From NCBI GenBank assembly GCA_029891385.1, contig CM057225.1:75851887-75915886 (forward strand): DNA of 64,000 nt. Reading direction: 5' to 3'. Shown here in pieces: positions 1 to 11,890 of this stretch (its first letter is position 1; each line of letters opens with the position of its first letter). The stretch comes from Erythroxylum novogranatense. Taxonomy: Eukaryota > Streptophyta > Magnoliopsida > Malpighiales > Erythroxylaceae. The notes beneath the pieces were generated by a model. The model ran no database searches. It saw only the letters and a program-made list of their open reading frames with translations, and had not been told where the DNA came from. A program made the position numbers and the translations under genes.

Positions 1-2390
1 GCTATTACCCACGGAGCCGTCGAGCTCACCCCTATTTTCCCCCTCTACAGGCGAATTGCGAGAAAATGAGTAAAGGCATCAGATTGAGGCAGTACTCCTA
101 ATCATTTTTGCTTTTGAGGCATCTTTTAGAAAACAAGGCTTTAGATAGCATTTTGGACAAATGACCTTCTTTGTATTTTGATCCTTGCTACTCTTGATGT
201 ATTAGGGCCTAAATGCCCTCTAAAGCTTTGTAATAACTTATATCATTCATGTAAATGCAAGAGTTTTAAGTTTTAATGTATTTTTGTGCAATTCGTATAT
301 GTTTTCTAAGAATGTATTATTGTGTGGTTGAGAATGACAAAAAGAAAGAATGGGATTGTGTTACTTTATGATTTGAAAATGAGTAGATGTTAGGAGTGAG
401 GTTGCTGCCATTTAAATTGTGTTTGGATATATATATTCAGATTGGATTGTGTTGTGGAAGATTGGAGATTGAGTTTTTGTGCAGGTATATGGAGTTTGGA
501 TAAGAAAATTGAAGTTTGGCTAGTTGAATTTTCAAAGAAGGTGCTGTCAAATTTCTGCAAAATTTGACAGAAACTTCACTTAGGTTTTAGACCCTCTTAT
601 AGCTTGAATTGGATTGGGAGGTCTTCTTGAAAATTGTAGTACATGTTTATAGCTTTCCAATGGTATCTAATTTGTCACTTTTGGACATAGGATGAAGAAG
701 TTATAAGGTTTGAAAGATTGCAGTTACTGTTCATATGGCTATTTTACTGTTTCATTGGTCCTTCTATGAGCAGTACCTTGGAGTGAGTTTTTACCTATTT
801 TAGTGATGGAATTGACTTTTTCATCCTTCATGAAAGTTGTAAAGCATCTTGTTATCTTTCCATTGAGGTATAATATGCAATTTTTGGGATTTGGAGTAAG
901 AAGTTATGAGGATTGGAAGAATACAGTTACGGTTCATTTTGCTGTTCATATGGCTTATGTGTTTATGATAGCTTTGATGATTAATGTTTGAAATTCGTAG
1001 TTTTGATGAACTAATTAAGTTGAAATTTGAGAACTTGGTGAGTTGCACTTGGATTTGGAGGTGTTATGAAGTGTTTAGGCTTTAGAATGAGTGAATTTGT
1101 GAAGTGTGCAAGTGTTTATGATGTTAGGTTGAAGATTGGAGGCTTTGGAGAGGCATTGGGGGCTTTGGGGAGCCCCAATGTCCGTTAAATAGACATGGAA
1201 TTCCATTTAATGAACATTCTCGGGTGTTAAAACACCCCTTGGCCAGTCAATGTCCGTTAAACGGAAATGCATGTCCGTTTAACGGACATTCTCGGGTCAT
1301 TTGGCATCCTTCATTCGATTCATGTCCGTAAAACGGACATCTACAGAAAAGAGGATGGTTTTTGTCACATTTAGAGGTCGAATAGGATTTTGAGGTCTTC
1401 ATGAAAGTTGTATATCTAGATGTATTCTTTCTAGTGGTCTAAACTCAAACGCAATCTGACTTCTATATTGAAAGTTATGGTGATCGCGCCAAGAGAGGTT
1501 CAAATTGTTTTAGGGTGTGAACATAGTCTATTCGTTTGAGCATAACTCCATCATCTGACCTCCAATTGAAGTGAATCTTAGACCAATAGATTCCTAAGAC
1601 ATGTATATTCCTATAAATAAAAATTTGTAACCTTTAGAGTTAAATTTAGGAAGTTTGCATTAAAGTAAGTGAAAGGTCAGTTAGGAGAGCATGTTTAGGG
1701 TATGAGCCCTTTTAGGCTTTTTAAACATATAATGAGTTATATAACTCTGTTTGGAGTGATTCTTGTTTCAAAACGAACTCGAGAGGTAAAGATACAATTT
1801 GTATGAATAAGTCAACTTATGATTTTGGTGGTTAGTTAGTGTGCGATCACCATGATTTTGGAGTGACAGCAAAATGACCCTGCAAGGTAATAAGCACAAG
1901 GTTCATGATTTTTGCAGGAGTTGGATTCCGGAAACAAGTGTCCTTTCGTGGTGAGGAATCGCTCCCTCGTGGGATGCGCATCCAAATGTCACGTAGGACG
2001 TCAGACACGTGTTTCACCAGGGAGGGTTTCCAACATTTGTGGAATTTGATTTTTGTTGGAGGATAAGTTTTCCAAAAAGGGAAATTGTATTGATTTGTAC
2101 GAGTTTGAGTGAAATGAAAAAGAAACAAATTTATACCAGTTTTTAAGTGGCTTAGATTAAATGTTTAAGGTTTCCAATGTGATAAGTTGTCTATAATAAT
2201 TGTTTCGGATGTCGGAGTTTCGTTTTTGTTCTGCTTCTGATTTGTTCGTATTCAATTTAACTTCGTATTCATTCACATTACGTTCTTTCATTCGGACCTG
2301 ATTTGTTCTACGTTTTGTTTTTTTGTCCACCTTTCATTTCGTCTGCTTCATGTTTTGATTGGTCTGATTGTCCGATTCGATTTGGCTTAA
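1..2390 (+). mobile_element. Sense-oriented LTR fragment, Ty3/gypsy-type, left end outside window
   Basis: This stretch has no convincing gene. It aligns by eye with the 3' two thirds of solo LTR B (8636-12571). Both contain a GCTCACCCC...CAGG box (here about 22-52), a 'CTAAAG..TTGTAA' segment (here 218-233), repeated CTTCATGAAAGTTGTAG...AAAGTTATGA modules (about 625-705, 822-910, 1395-1490), and a shared block ('GTGAAAGGTCAGTTA', about 1669-1683). The T-rich tail at 2200-2345 resembles the 3' end of LTR G. The expected CTAACA terminus, primer-binding site and TSD are not visible, so the right boundary near 2390 is approximate. Short open frames here (for example 803-991) look like chance. 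Confidence 0.7.
1154..1340. repeat. Cluster of short palindromes in LTR
   Basis: Four 19-bp copies of ATGTCCGTTWAACGGACAT lie at 1178-1196, 1250-1268, 1271-1289 and 1322-1340. The third and fourth are near-perfect palindromes and the first two are decayed. Two further hairpins sit among them: a CATTGGGG/CCCCAATG stem at about 1154-1180, and GGGTGTT-AA-AACACCC at 1222-1237. The function is unknown. The array occupies a position like that of the CpG-rich arrays in LTRs A/C and G. Confidence 0.85.
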
Positions 2391-2639
2391 AGGGAAGCTC
2401 TTCTCTTCCTCTTCCTTTTTCCTTTCTTGAACAACTCCAAAATCTCTTTTGAAGACCAAGAACAGATGGAACCCTAGCTCAACTCTCTTCTTTCCTCTCT
2501 TTGGTTTTGTTATTTCACATCCTTCTTTCCCATTTTTGTTTTTTCCCCTCTTAAGGAAGCAAACAACACTTCTTGCTTCCCATTTTACCCTTAATGATTG
2601 ATAAAAGTCCACCTTGCCCTTCCTTTAATGCCTTATTGT

Positions 2640-2647
2640 CTTTTATA
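2640..2647 (-). promoter_or_regulatory. Candidate TATA box of LTR H
   Basis: The reverse strand reads TATAAAAG, followed downstream by a GA-rich leader as in LTR G (TATAAAAG at 59297). The call is positional only. Confidence 0.45.
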
Positions 2648-3113
2648 CTTAAGTGTCTTGTTAAAAGCACCCTTTAATATTCTGACATAACTCTTTCTTC
2701 AAGAAAAATGTCCTCCCTTGTCTTAAAATTTCCAATGAAACCAAAATCAATCCATCTGGTTCAAAACTCTAAAAGTATTGCCCCAAACGTTTCAGACTAT
2801 TGGTAGATTGAAACAGTACACTATACCTAACTTCCATCCAGAATTGAAAGTCTTAGAGACTGAATTAGATTTCAATTTTTTCATATCATTTGTATCTCCA
2901 TGTCTCTAGTTTATCTTGAAACTAGAATCATCTCATTTGGAGCTCTACCGATCCAGAAATCATCAAAACACTGAAGCATGTTCAGTAACATATCTAATTC
3001 CTACTCTTCCAATCAATACCCTTACTTGATTAAATACATATTTTTCACATCAATACCAAAATCTATCAAAATCTATGGAGGGATAGAAAAATGGGTTGAT
3101 AAACTGGTGATTC

Positions 3114-3118
3114 AACAA
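3114..3118. repeat. TSD of element A, left copy (AACAA)
   Basis: AACAA immediately precedes the 5' TG of element A and is repeated at 26938-26942 after the terminal CA. Confidence 0.9.
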
Positions 3119-3602
3119 TGTAACATCCCGTTACTGTTAGCAAGGGCATTATGGTAATATTGGGTCAGACTGATAGGTTTCATTGCATTCACTGATTGAG
3201 CATGTTACTGGCCTCTAATTATAGAGGAACAGGTTTATAGCATATGCATTTATTCATAGGTACATGCATTCATGATTTTTCGGTATTTGATTGTGAGCAT
3301 GGACTGACTGAACTTACTGGATCGTGATTAATTGAGAAATTAGGAATAAGTGGGCTCGAATGACTGATTTAGAATAGTTTAAGAGTGATTGGCAATTGAT
3401 AGTGGCTTATAGGAAATTTTTTGGAAATTCGGGAGAAAATGTTCGGACCGAAAATTTTGGAGTGACAGACCGATTAACTGTATAGTACTGAAAGAATTAT
3501 CCAATGGCAATGGAAAAATTAGATTTATACTGTTAGGAAATAAAAATGTTGAGTTATTGAAATTTAGAGACTGAAATTTGAACTGATTTGGAGACCTATG
3601 TC

Positions 3603-3610
3603 TATAAATA
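3603..3610 (+). promoter_or_regulatory. TATA box of LTR A
   Basis: TATAAATA is conserved in all four LTRs of the A/C family (also 24913-24920, and reversed at 15163-15170 and 22567-22574). This conservation supports it as the retrotransposon promoter. Confidence 0.7.
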
Positions 3611-4009
3611 GTTAGGTTTGAAATTTTGGGGATTTTTCCTAAGGCATTATCGTTTCTTCTCTTCCTCCTCCCACGGTGTTCGTCGATTCCTCCCATCGGT
3701 GAGGTTCTTCAATTTTTCCTTGTGGTTTTCTCCTCATTGTGCAAAGCTAACTTGTTTATTGTGATTGATGAAGGTTGAGAAGCTTTGAGAGTGGTTAATC
3801 GTTGATATTGAAGGATTTTAGGGTTTACGGTGATTTGAGAGATTTGTGGATTTGAGGCTGTGATTTGTAAGTTTTAATGGTTTTAATGTGGTATTAATGG
3901 TTTTTGATGCATTTATGACATTTATTATGGTTGATTTGAGTAGTTGAGAGTGTTAATGGGGGTTTTAGAGAGAGAAATGGACGTAAAACGATCGGAGAAG
4001 AAGAGGAAT

Positions 4010-4200
4010 CGTCGCACGCCGCGACCTGTACGAGAGCCTCGCCGCGACGAATATATATTCGTTCGCCGCGTCGAGCGTGAAGGAGACATCGCGGCGAGCA
4101 TCAATTAGTTGACGCCGCGACGAGCCTCCTTCGCTTCGCGGCGTGCCCAGAGTGGATTGTTCGCCGCGGCGAGAGCCTCTTGGCCGCAGCGAAGGGGCTT
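4010..4200 (+). repeat. CpG-rich palindromic block in LTR A
   Basis: This is a GC-rich island in otherwise AT-rich DNA, built from reiterated CGCCGCG/CGCGGCG words. It includes the perfect 12-bp palindrome TCGCCGCGGCGA (4161-4172) and the 16-bp palindrome ACGAATATATATTCGT (4047-4062). Counterparts occur in the other LTRs of the family at about 14560-14800, 21985-22215 and 25320-25545. Confidence 0.85.
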
Positions 4201-5604
4201 TTCTGATAGGTTGATTTTTAGTTTATTGGGCATAACTTATGGTATAGACCTCCGATTGAAGTGATTTTCGATTCATTATGAACTAGGGAAAGAGTTCTAC
4301 AATTGAGGAAATTGAACTGAATTTTTAAGAATGGATCAATTATTGTCGATCAATTGAGCGAAGAGTTAGAATGGGGCATAACAGTTCAAAATTGGGTTTT
4401 AGCGCCGGAAATCGTGAACATGCATTGTACATATTTCCACTGAGACATATGCATTACTGAATTGTTTAATTGAGCATTTAGTAATGGGATTGTATTTAAC
4501 TGTTATAGAGACGTCGTTGGATCGTCATTCCACGGACATTGCTGGGACTTCCAGACAGTAGCTCGGAAGTTACAGGTGAGTAACCTAGTTGGTTTCTCAA
4601 TTTCCTGATTACTTAAATGCTCTGTATGACTACATGCAAAGGTGAACTACATGATTACTGAAATATATAGGAGTGAATTTCATGTTTTTACTGTATTGGA
4701 TTGGACTACTGTATGACACTGGGAATTGCAATATTGGACTTTTATAGCCGTACACTGTAAATTACTGAACATCGCATTACATGCATAAATGCATCATCAG
4801 ATAATGAATGTTGTGACCTAAGTCACGATCTTTACTGAAATGAGCCTCGACCTCCAATACTGTACTGACCGGGCCTCGAGCCCGAGGAGAGAAATCCCTG
4901 ACGCGTCCCCACTAAATACTGATACTGACTGAGCGCTTGGGCACAACACTGAATAACTGGAAAAGAGTCACATATGCATTGTATACACATGACTGATTGA
5001 TTCGTGACCTTACTGAATTATGTGATGGCATGAGAGATTGCAAATTGTTACATGCTACTGTAAACTGTTGTATAATACTGTAAATTGTGATATGATACTG
5101 TTAATTGAATATTACTGTTATGATGTATGCAATCTGCGTAATGCATGATTTGAGTGGACCATCGATGATGGTTTTGTCATTGAGTTTGCAAACTCGCCCA
5201 AAATTGCAACCTATTTTTCAGGATCGATAGAGTAGACTCCTAGCTTCGGAGATAGTCTTTTCCTGTCGTGCGAGCGTGCTGGCAAGAGAAGCGATGGCAC
5301 ACAGGTCGGTCAGCTGGGTTGGACTTTTGCGGATGACTTAGGATAGATGCTTGTATCAGTTTCCTTTTTGGTGTTGTTTAAGGGACTGATAGACTTGTCT
5401 ATTCTGATATTGGATGACTGTATCAAGATTATTTTGGATTTTTAAAATTTACTAATTTCTGATATATTATGGTTTTAATTATTGTGATGCCATGTGGATT
5501 AACAGTCGGATTTTCTGGTAGTGCACCTTTATCGTGGGATACGTGTCGGAGCGACCTTCGGGCGTCCCGATGTGTACCCTACGGTGAGGAGGCGCTACAT
5601 TAAG

Positions 5605-5616
5605 TGGTATCAGAGC
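5605..5616 (+). other. Primer-binding site of element A (initiator tRNA-Met)
   Basis: TGGTATCAGAGC begins 5 bp after the LTR. This is the standard plant tRNA-iMet complement. Confidence 0.93.
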
Positions 5617-5778
5617 ATAATTTGGCATCTTTTGGGCATAGCGTACTTTAGGTTTGAATCACTGTAAGAATAACAGAACTGATCGGAATTTCTTGTCTTT
5701 TTTAGGTCATCCGTCCTTGGGGATCGAGTTGAGCAACCAACTGACCTGGAATCGGTAGGAGCTAGTAGGGAGTCTCCC

Positions 5779-6820
5779 ACGCCTCATTCAGAGGAGTTGC
5801 CTCCTCGAGTTCCTGTGAGACGGGAACGGAGATATGATCGAATGCGTAAGCAGGGGGATGTTGATTTCTTTAGCAGCACAGACCCTGCTGAAGCTGAGGG
5901 ATGGCTAGAGAGGACTGAGAGAGTCCTAGATCAGATGGATTGCGACTCGGATGAGCGATTCGACTATGTGGTTTCTCTTCTTCAGGGTTCGGCATATCAG
6001 TGGTGGAAGATCGTCGGGCGTACCACGGGCCACAGCCTGTGACATGGGATGACTTTCGAGGGCCTTGAGGACAATTACATGCCCAAGGTCTATCTGGAAA
6101 TGAAGATGTAGGAGTTTTAGAGTGAGACGAGACGGATGACCGTGGCCGACTATGAGGTGCGGTTCAACGAGCTGATGGGTTATGCTTCTACATTGGTTGC
6201 TACTGAGGCTGACAGGTGTCGGCGTTTTGAGGGCGGACTCAATATGGAGATCCATACCCGATTGGCTAGGTCCGATATGGGCAATTTTATTGAGTTGAGG
6301 GCTACAACAAAGGAGGATCGGCATTCTTGAGGAGAGTCTAGCCAAGACCGGTCGGGACCGAGCATAAGAGATATAGTGATGATCGAGGCGGTCTTTGGCA
6401 GAGGATCAAGAAGCGTCGAGTAGGCCCTTCAGGTCCGCAAGAGGGGCTAGACAGACTGGTCATGGGCAGAGGGGCAGATTTGTACAGACTGGTAGTGGTG
6501 GCGGCAGTGCCAGAGTTTCAGGACAGTCTGTTCCTTTATGCGAACATTTTGACAAGAGGCATAGTGGAGAGTGTCGATGGCTGTCTGGAGCCTATTTAAG
6601 GTGTGGCTCGATGGATCACCTGGTAAGGAACTGCCCAGAGACTTCGGGAACCCAGTCTACTATAACTGGAAGATCAGGAAGCAATACCACAGTGCAGCAG
6701 AGCCGTAGAGGTGGATCGGGATGGAGAGGCCGAGGTTGAGGCCGAGGCCGAGCAGAGGGGTCCGCAGTGAGGGCGAGGGTCCGGCAGCAGATGCTATCTC
6801 GAGCTAGGGTCTATGCCATG
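5779..6820 (+). pseudogene. gag: Gag of element A, start codon lost and frame broken
   Basis: This is the capsid/nucleocapsid remnant of the chromovirus. The frame around 5797-6042 shows the conserved gag segment 'WLERTERVLDQMDCDSDERF' and 'LLQGSAYQWW'. It continues in other frames (6136-6330, then 6395-6739) with a basic, GR-rich nucleocapsid. By comparison with C (ATG at 20121-20123), the start codon here has become ACG at 5779-5781. The zinc knuckle reads YLRCGSMDHLVRNC, so the first cysteine of CX2CX4HX4C is replaced by tyrosine. C retains CLRCGSMDHLVRNC. Stops and frameshifts rule out a functional protein. Confidence 0.85.
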
Positions 6821-7220
6821 AATCGGCAGGAGGCCCAGGATTCCCCGGATGTTGTTGCGGGTATGCTTTTGATTTCGGTTTTGAAGCATATGCATTGTTG
6901 GATCTGGATCCACTCGTTCTTTCATTACCGCATTTAGCATGTAGACGCATGGGGATGGCGGAGGTTCTGACGTAGGTTAGAGGTGAGTACACCTCTAGGT
7001 AGTACGACTGTATTAGGAGAGGTCTGTATAGGGTGTCCGGTTCAGATCAACCGAGTAGTTCTGAGTGCTGATCTGAACATTTTGCCTCTGAGGGAGATTG
7101 ACGTGATATTGGGGATGGGTGGTTGTTGCACATGGGCTATCATGGATTTATTATACCAAGGAGTTTGTATTGGAGTCTCCTGGTCAGCCCAGGGTTATTT
7201 TTTGAGGAGTTAGTCAGGCA
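6821..7220 (+). pseudogene. Aspartic protease remnant of element A
   Basis: The position between nucleocapsid and RT corresponds to the retropepsin-like protease. In C and F this region reads LDPGSTHSF and IDPGSTHSF. Here the equivalent near 6898-6930 has decayed to 'LDLDPLVLSLP' and shifted frame. The downstream segment 'EIDVILGMG' (about 7093-7125) still matches 'DVILGMDWLSAHRAIMD' of C. No catalytic DSG/DPG triad survives in frame. Confidence 0.7.
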
Positions 7221-8635
7221 GTGCCAGCGAGGATGATATCCTTCTTGAGAGCCCTGAGATTGATGCAGGGAGGTTGTGAGGCCTATCTGGCTCATGTAGT
7301 GGATTCCATAGTTAAGCAGAGATTGCAGGATGTTCCCGTAGTCAGGGAATTTCTGGATGTGTTTCCCGAGGAGTTACCAGGATTACCGCCAGAGCGGGAG
7401 ATAGAGTTCTCGATTGACTTCGTTCCAGGTGCCGCTCCTATATCGATCCCTCCGTATAGGATGGCACCGGTGGAACTGAGGGAGCTTAAGACTCAGTTGC
7501 AGGAGCTTCTGGATAAAGGGTTCATTAGACCAAGTGTTTCTCCATGGGGAGCTCCGGTACTGTTTGTGAAGAAGAAGGACGGGACTCTGAGACTGTGTAT
7601 TGATTATAGGTAGTTGAATCGGGTGATAGTGAAGAATAAGTATCCACTGCCTAGGATCGATGATTTATTTGATCAGTTGCAGGGAGCTCAGGTGTTCACT
7701 ATGTTGGACCTGCGATCGGGTTATTATCAGTTGAGGATAGCGAGGCCGATGTACCCAAGAGTGCTTTCGAGGGCGTGTGCGGGCATTTCGAGTTCTAGTG
7801 ATGCCGTTTGGGTTGACTAATGCCGGCGACCATGGCCTTGATGAATAAGATTTTCAGCCTACCGGATCGGTTTGTGATTGTATTTATTGATGATATTACG
7901 GTTTATTCGAGGTAAGACAGAGCACGCTGAGCATCTGAGGATTGTTCTTCAGGTCATGAGAGAGAGACAGTTGTTCGCCAAATTCACTAAGTTTGAATTC
8001 TGGCTTGATGAGATTGTATTTCTGGGGCACGTGGTGTCCGGTGAGGGTATTCAGGTGGACCCTCATAAGATAGAGGTGGTTATGAGTTGGGAGATTCCGA
8101 GGAGTGTGCCAGAGTTGCGGAGTTTCCTAGGATTGGCTGGATATTACCGGAGGTTCCTCGAGGGGTTTTCGTTGATCTCTGCCCCTTTGACGAAGCTATT
8201 GAGGAAGAATGTGCCGTTCAGATGGTCTGAGGAGTGCCAGAAGAGCTTTGAGGAGCTGAAACATCGGTTGACGACTACACCGGTGTTAGGTATTCCTTCT
8301 GGGACTGGAGGCTTTGTAGTGTACAGTGATGCCTCGCACCAGGGATTAGGTTGTGTTTTGATGCAGCATGGGAGAGTGATAGCGTATGCCTCGAGATAGT
8401 TGAGGTCTCACGAGGTGAATTATCCGATACATGACTTGGAGTTGGCCGCAGTTGTGTTTGCTCTGAAGATCTGGAGACATTATTTGTGTGGGGAGACGTT
8501 CCAGATCTTCACTGATCATAAGAGTTTGAGGTATCTGTTGAGTCAGAGAGAGCTCAATCTGAGACAGAGGAGATGGATAGAGTTACTGAAGGACTATGAC
8601 TGCACGATTGAGTATCATCCAGGGAAGGCCAATGT
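7221..8635 (+). pseudogene. pol: Reverse transcriptase-RNaseH of element A, interrupted by solo LTR B
   Basis: The polymerase region is readable with breaks. '[20 protein letters not shown]' leads into RT: '[20 protein letters not shown]' near 7545-7605, then a TAG stop at 7611-7613. '[20 protein letters not shown]' follows, then FIDD (the YXDD polymerase box) at 7883-7894 in a frameshifted stretch. The RT thumb and RNaseH lie at 7905-8635 ('[11 protein letters not shown]', '[11 protein letters not shown]', '[10 protein letters not shown]'), with a TAG at 8397-8399. It stops at 'HPGKANVV', where solo LTR B was inserted. The missing 'DALSR' continues after 12576. Confidence 0.9.
8631..8635. 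repeat. TSD of solo LTR B, left copy (AATGT)
   Basis: AATGT is repeated at 12572-12576, directly outside the TGTTAG...CTAACA ends. Confidence 0.93.
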
Positions 8636-8948
8636 TGTTAGCCCCAAAATTTTTATGTAATTAAGCATGATTAAAGTAATTAAGTAAATTATGTTAACAT
8701 TAATTAACTTGACATTGAGTAATATGAGTTGGCATTAAAGATGTTAGGTAATGAGTTAATGGAATTAAATGAATTAGTTGGGTTTTAATGAGGTAGGAAA
8801 GAAAAGAAAGATAAAATGGGCTTAAAGATAATTGGGCCTAAGTAAGTTGTAGGATAAAGAGGAAGTAAGGAAGATGTAGGAAAAATGAAAGAAGAAGAAA
8901 TTAAATGAAGGCTTGGGCCTTTTGGGCTTAAGTGGATTAGAGAAGAAG

Positions 8949-8956
8949 TATAAAAG
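8949..8956 (+). promoter_or_regulatory. TATA box of LTR B
   Basis: TATAAAAG lies 313 bp into the LTR and is followed by a GA-rich transcribed leader, the same layout as TATAAAAG in LTR G. Confidence 0.6.
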
Positions 8957-10195
8957 GAGGAGTTTAAGTGAGTTAGTGTAGGAAGAAGTGAGATTCTGAA
9001 ATTTAAAGGAGAAGAGGGAGAAGTTTACGTGAAGAGGAAAGAAAGGAGAAGAAGAAAGGAGCTTGCTAGGGTTTTGGCATTTCCATGAAAGTGAGTGAGT
9101 TTTTGAAGAAAGAGCAAGAAGAAAAGTGAAGAGGAGAGTCTAAGCTTTATTTTGATCAAGAAACCCTTGGGTTGAGCAAAGATTTAAGGTAAGTTATGAA
9201 ATGTAGTTTGAGTTTGGCTTGATTTTATGGTTTAGAAAGCTTAGAAAGAAGATGGGTTTAGTGATTCTAGGTTTGATTTCATGATTAAGGTTCATTAGGT
9301 TTTCAATTTTAGAAACCTAAATGATGTGAGGTTCTTTCCTTGCCATGAATGAAGGAGGACAAGAAAGAAGAGGAGAACAAGAAGAGGAACTTCCTTAGGC
9401 AAGCTTAAGCAAGGATATAAGGTGGGTTTCACTTTTATCTTTATGTTAATAATGCTTAAATATTATCTTAACTAAGGAAAATTAATGTTTTCCAACTAAT
9501 TTAGAATGAGCATTGATTGACTTTTGATTGTGTATAAATTGATGGATGATTGCCATTAGGTGAGAAATTGATTAGTGCATGACATTGCTTGAAATTGCCA
9601 TAAATTGGATGAGCATGAATGAGATCATGAAATGTGAGCTAAGCATGAAATGTGCTTTAAGCATGATCGACTTTATGGATGCTTGAATATCCATTTTCAG
9701 AAAATTAGTCACGGACAAGACAAGTCCAGCTTTTATGCATGAAATTAAGTGTTATGTGGGTTAGTTAAGTCCACCAGCAGAGTCACGTGCCGTCGACCGA
9801 TATAGCCTTCGCTTGCTGCCCGATTGTGGCATAGAATGTTCCTTTTAGGACTCCTCGACATATGACTACACTTGTGTAGCTCATCAATAACCGTGGACTT
9901 TTGAACCATCGCCTATGTGTTTACATGTTAGCGTATATTTTGCAAGAATGAGAATGATATGAAGCATGAACATTATGTTTTGAGATTGATAAATTTCATG
10001 AATTGCATGATTGCATGATTTCTATGCAAGTTGCTAAAAGTATGATTAATGAAGCAATGTAGCTTATTAGCCTAAATATAAATGTGTCACCCACTTGATT
10101 TAAAGCTCACACCCACCTTCCCGTCCCATCTCCAGGTAAAGATCGGGATCATGAAGAATGAGCTCAAGGCATACTCCAAGAATTATGTTTTTGAT

Positions 10196-10306
10196 GTATT
10201 TCAAGCAAATTGTTGTAAACAATGCTTTAGATGCATTTCAAGCAAATTGTTGTAAACAATGCTTTAGATGCATTTCAAGCAAATTGTTGTAAACAATGCT
10301 TTAGAT
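10196..10306 (+). repeat. Three tandem copies of a 37-bp unit
   Basis: Copies lie at 10196-10232, 10233-10269 and 10270-10306 and are almost identical. Each contains the inverted repeat ATTGTT-GTA-AACAAT, so each can form a small hairpin. Confidence 0.93.
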
Positions 10307-10817
10307 GCATTTTAAGAAAAGTGTAGTATTTTGGAAGTGGATTTCGAACTATGTTGTAAAAAGGGCTTGAAATGCCCACTAAAGCATTGTAAGCTACTCA
10401 CTTTGAACGTAAATGAAATGCAAGAACGCTAAGTTCAAATGTATTTTGAGAAATCCATGCATGTTTAAGCCAATTGCATCATTATTATAGTTTGGATATG
10501 ATAGATGATTAAGAGTGTGGCTGTTGCTTCGAATGGTGTTTGAAGATACCTTAGGGTTTAATCATGTTATATGAGGTTGTATGATGAGTCTTACGTAGGT
10601 GGAAGTATTAGGATTGAAAAATTGGATAGATGTACTTTCAAGGGAAGAGTCACAAAAAGTTTCCCAAAATTTGACAGAACTTCGCCTCAGATTTTGACCT
10701 TCGTAGGACTTGAATTAGATAAATGAGCCTTCATGAATATTGTAGTAGAAGGTTAGAGCTTTCCAAGGGTATATCGTTTGCTAAATTTGGAGTTCGGAGT
10801 TAAAAGATATGAGCCTT

Positions 10818-11890
10818 ACAAGGAAATCAGAAGATAGAAAAGCAGAAGGAAGGAAATCAGAAGATAGAAATCAGAAGGAAGGAAATCAGAAGATAGAAAT
10901 CAGAAGGAAGGAAATCAGAAGATAGAAAAGCAGAAGGAAGGAAAGCAGAAGATAGAAATCAGAAGATAGAAAAGCAGAAGATAGAAATCAGAAGGTAGAA
11001 AAGCAGAAGATAGAAATCAGAAGATAGAAAAGCAGAAGGAAGGAAATCAGAAGATAGAAATCAGAAGGAAGGAAAGCAGAAGATAGAAATCAAAAGATAG
11101 AAAAGCAGAAGGAAGGAAAGCAGAAGATAGAAATCAGAAGATAGAAAAGCAGAAGATAGAAATCAGAAGGTAGAAAAGTAGAAGATAGAAATCAGAAGAT
11201 AGAAAAGCAGAAGATAGAAATCAGAAGATAGAAAAGCAGAAGATAGAAATCAGAAGATAGAAAAGCAGAAGATAGAAATCAGAAGATAGAAAAGCAGAAG
11301 ATAGAAATCAGAAGATAGAAAAGCAGAAGGAATGAAATCAGAAGATAGAAATCAGAAGGAAGGAAAGCAGAAGATAGAAATCAGAAGATAGAAAAGCAGA
11401 AGGAAGGAAAGCAGAAGATAGAAATCAGAAGATAGAAAAGCAGAAGATAGAAATCAGAAGGTAGAAAAGCAGAAGATAGAAATCAGAAGATAGAAAAGCA
11501 AAAGATAGAAATCAGAAGATAGAAAAGCAGAAGGAAGGAAATCAGAAGATAGAAAAGCAGAAGATAGAAATCAGAAGATAGAAAAGCAGAAGGAAGGAAA
11601 TCAGAAGATAGAAATCAAAAGGAAGGAAAGCAGAAGATAGAAATCAGAAGATAAAAAAGCAGAAGGAAGGAAATCAGAAGATAGAAATCAGAAGGAAGGA
11701 AATCAGAAGATAGAAATCAGAAGGAAGGAAATCAGAAGATAGAAAAGCAGAAGATAGAAAAGCAGAAGATAGAATGCAGAAGATAGAAAAGCAGAAGATA
11801 GAAATCAGAAGATAGAAAAGCAGAAGACAGAAAAGCAGAAGATAGAAATCAGAAGATAGAAAACCAGATGATAGAAATCAGATGATGGGA
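10818..11890 (+). repeat. Purine-only minisatellite in LTR B
   Basis: About 1.07 kb is built from half-units AAGCAGAAGATAGAA (15 bp) and ATCAGAAGATAGAA (14 bp). These alternate into a 29-bp higher-order unit, with AGAAGGAAGGAA variants. The plus strand is almost pyrimidine-free. It makes up about a quarter of the solo LTR. Confidence 0.95.

Larger units (their letters stand above)
2391..3118 (-). mobile_element. LTR H, piece 1 (antisense gypsy-type LTR)
   Basis: On the minus strand this resembles the TATA-proximal part of LTR G: a TATAAAAG box, then a GA-rich leader whose 'AGAGATTTTGGAGTTGTT' (about 2428-2445) matches G near 59467-59485. The block at 2820-3000 matches antisense LTR F near 45815-45950 ('CTCCATGTCTCTAGTTTA'). 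The piece ends exactly where element A begins, and the H sequence resumes after A's duplicated AACAA. Its left end near 2391 lacks a recognisable LTR terminus. Confidence 0.65.
3119..5599 (+). repeat. 5' LTR of element A
   Basis: The LTR starts TGTAACATCC and ends GGCGCTACA, 2481 bp, directly followed by the PBS. The partner LTR is 24432-26937. Inside are a TATAAATA box (3603), a GC-rich palindrome block (4010-4200), and a region of ACTG-rich sequence (4600-5130). Nothing coding was seen. Confidence 0.93.

Noticed and set aside
803..1048. Overlapping open frames of 62-75 codons on both strands
   Set aside because: They fall on the shared non-coding LTR module, are AT-rich and have no family resemblance.
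5797..6042. Host zinc-finger or other gene start
   Set aside because: The sequence is chromoviral gag in the expected position after LTR and PBS, with homologous gag in C and F.
10818..11890. Possible CRISPR-like array
   Set aside because: Units are contiguous purine words without unique spacers. This is a minisatellite in a plant LTR.
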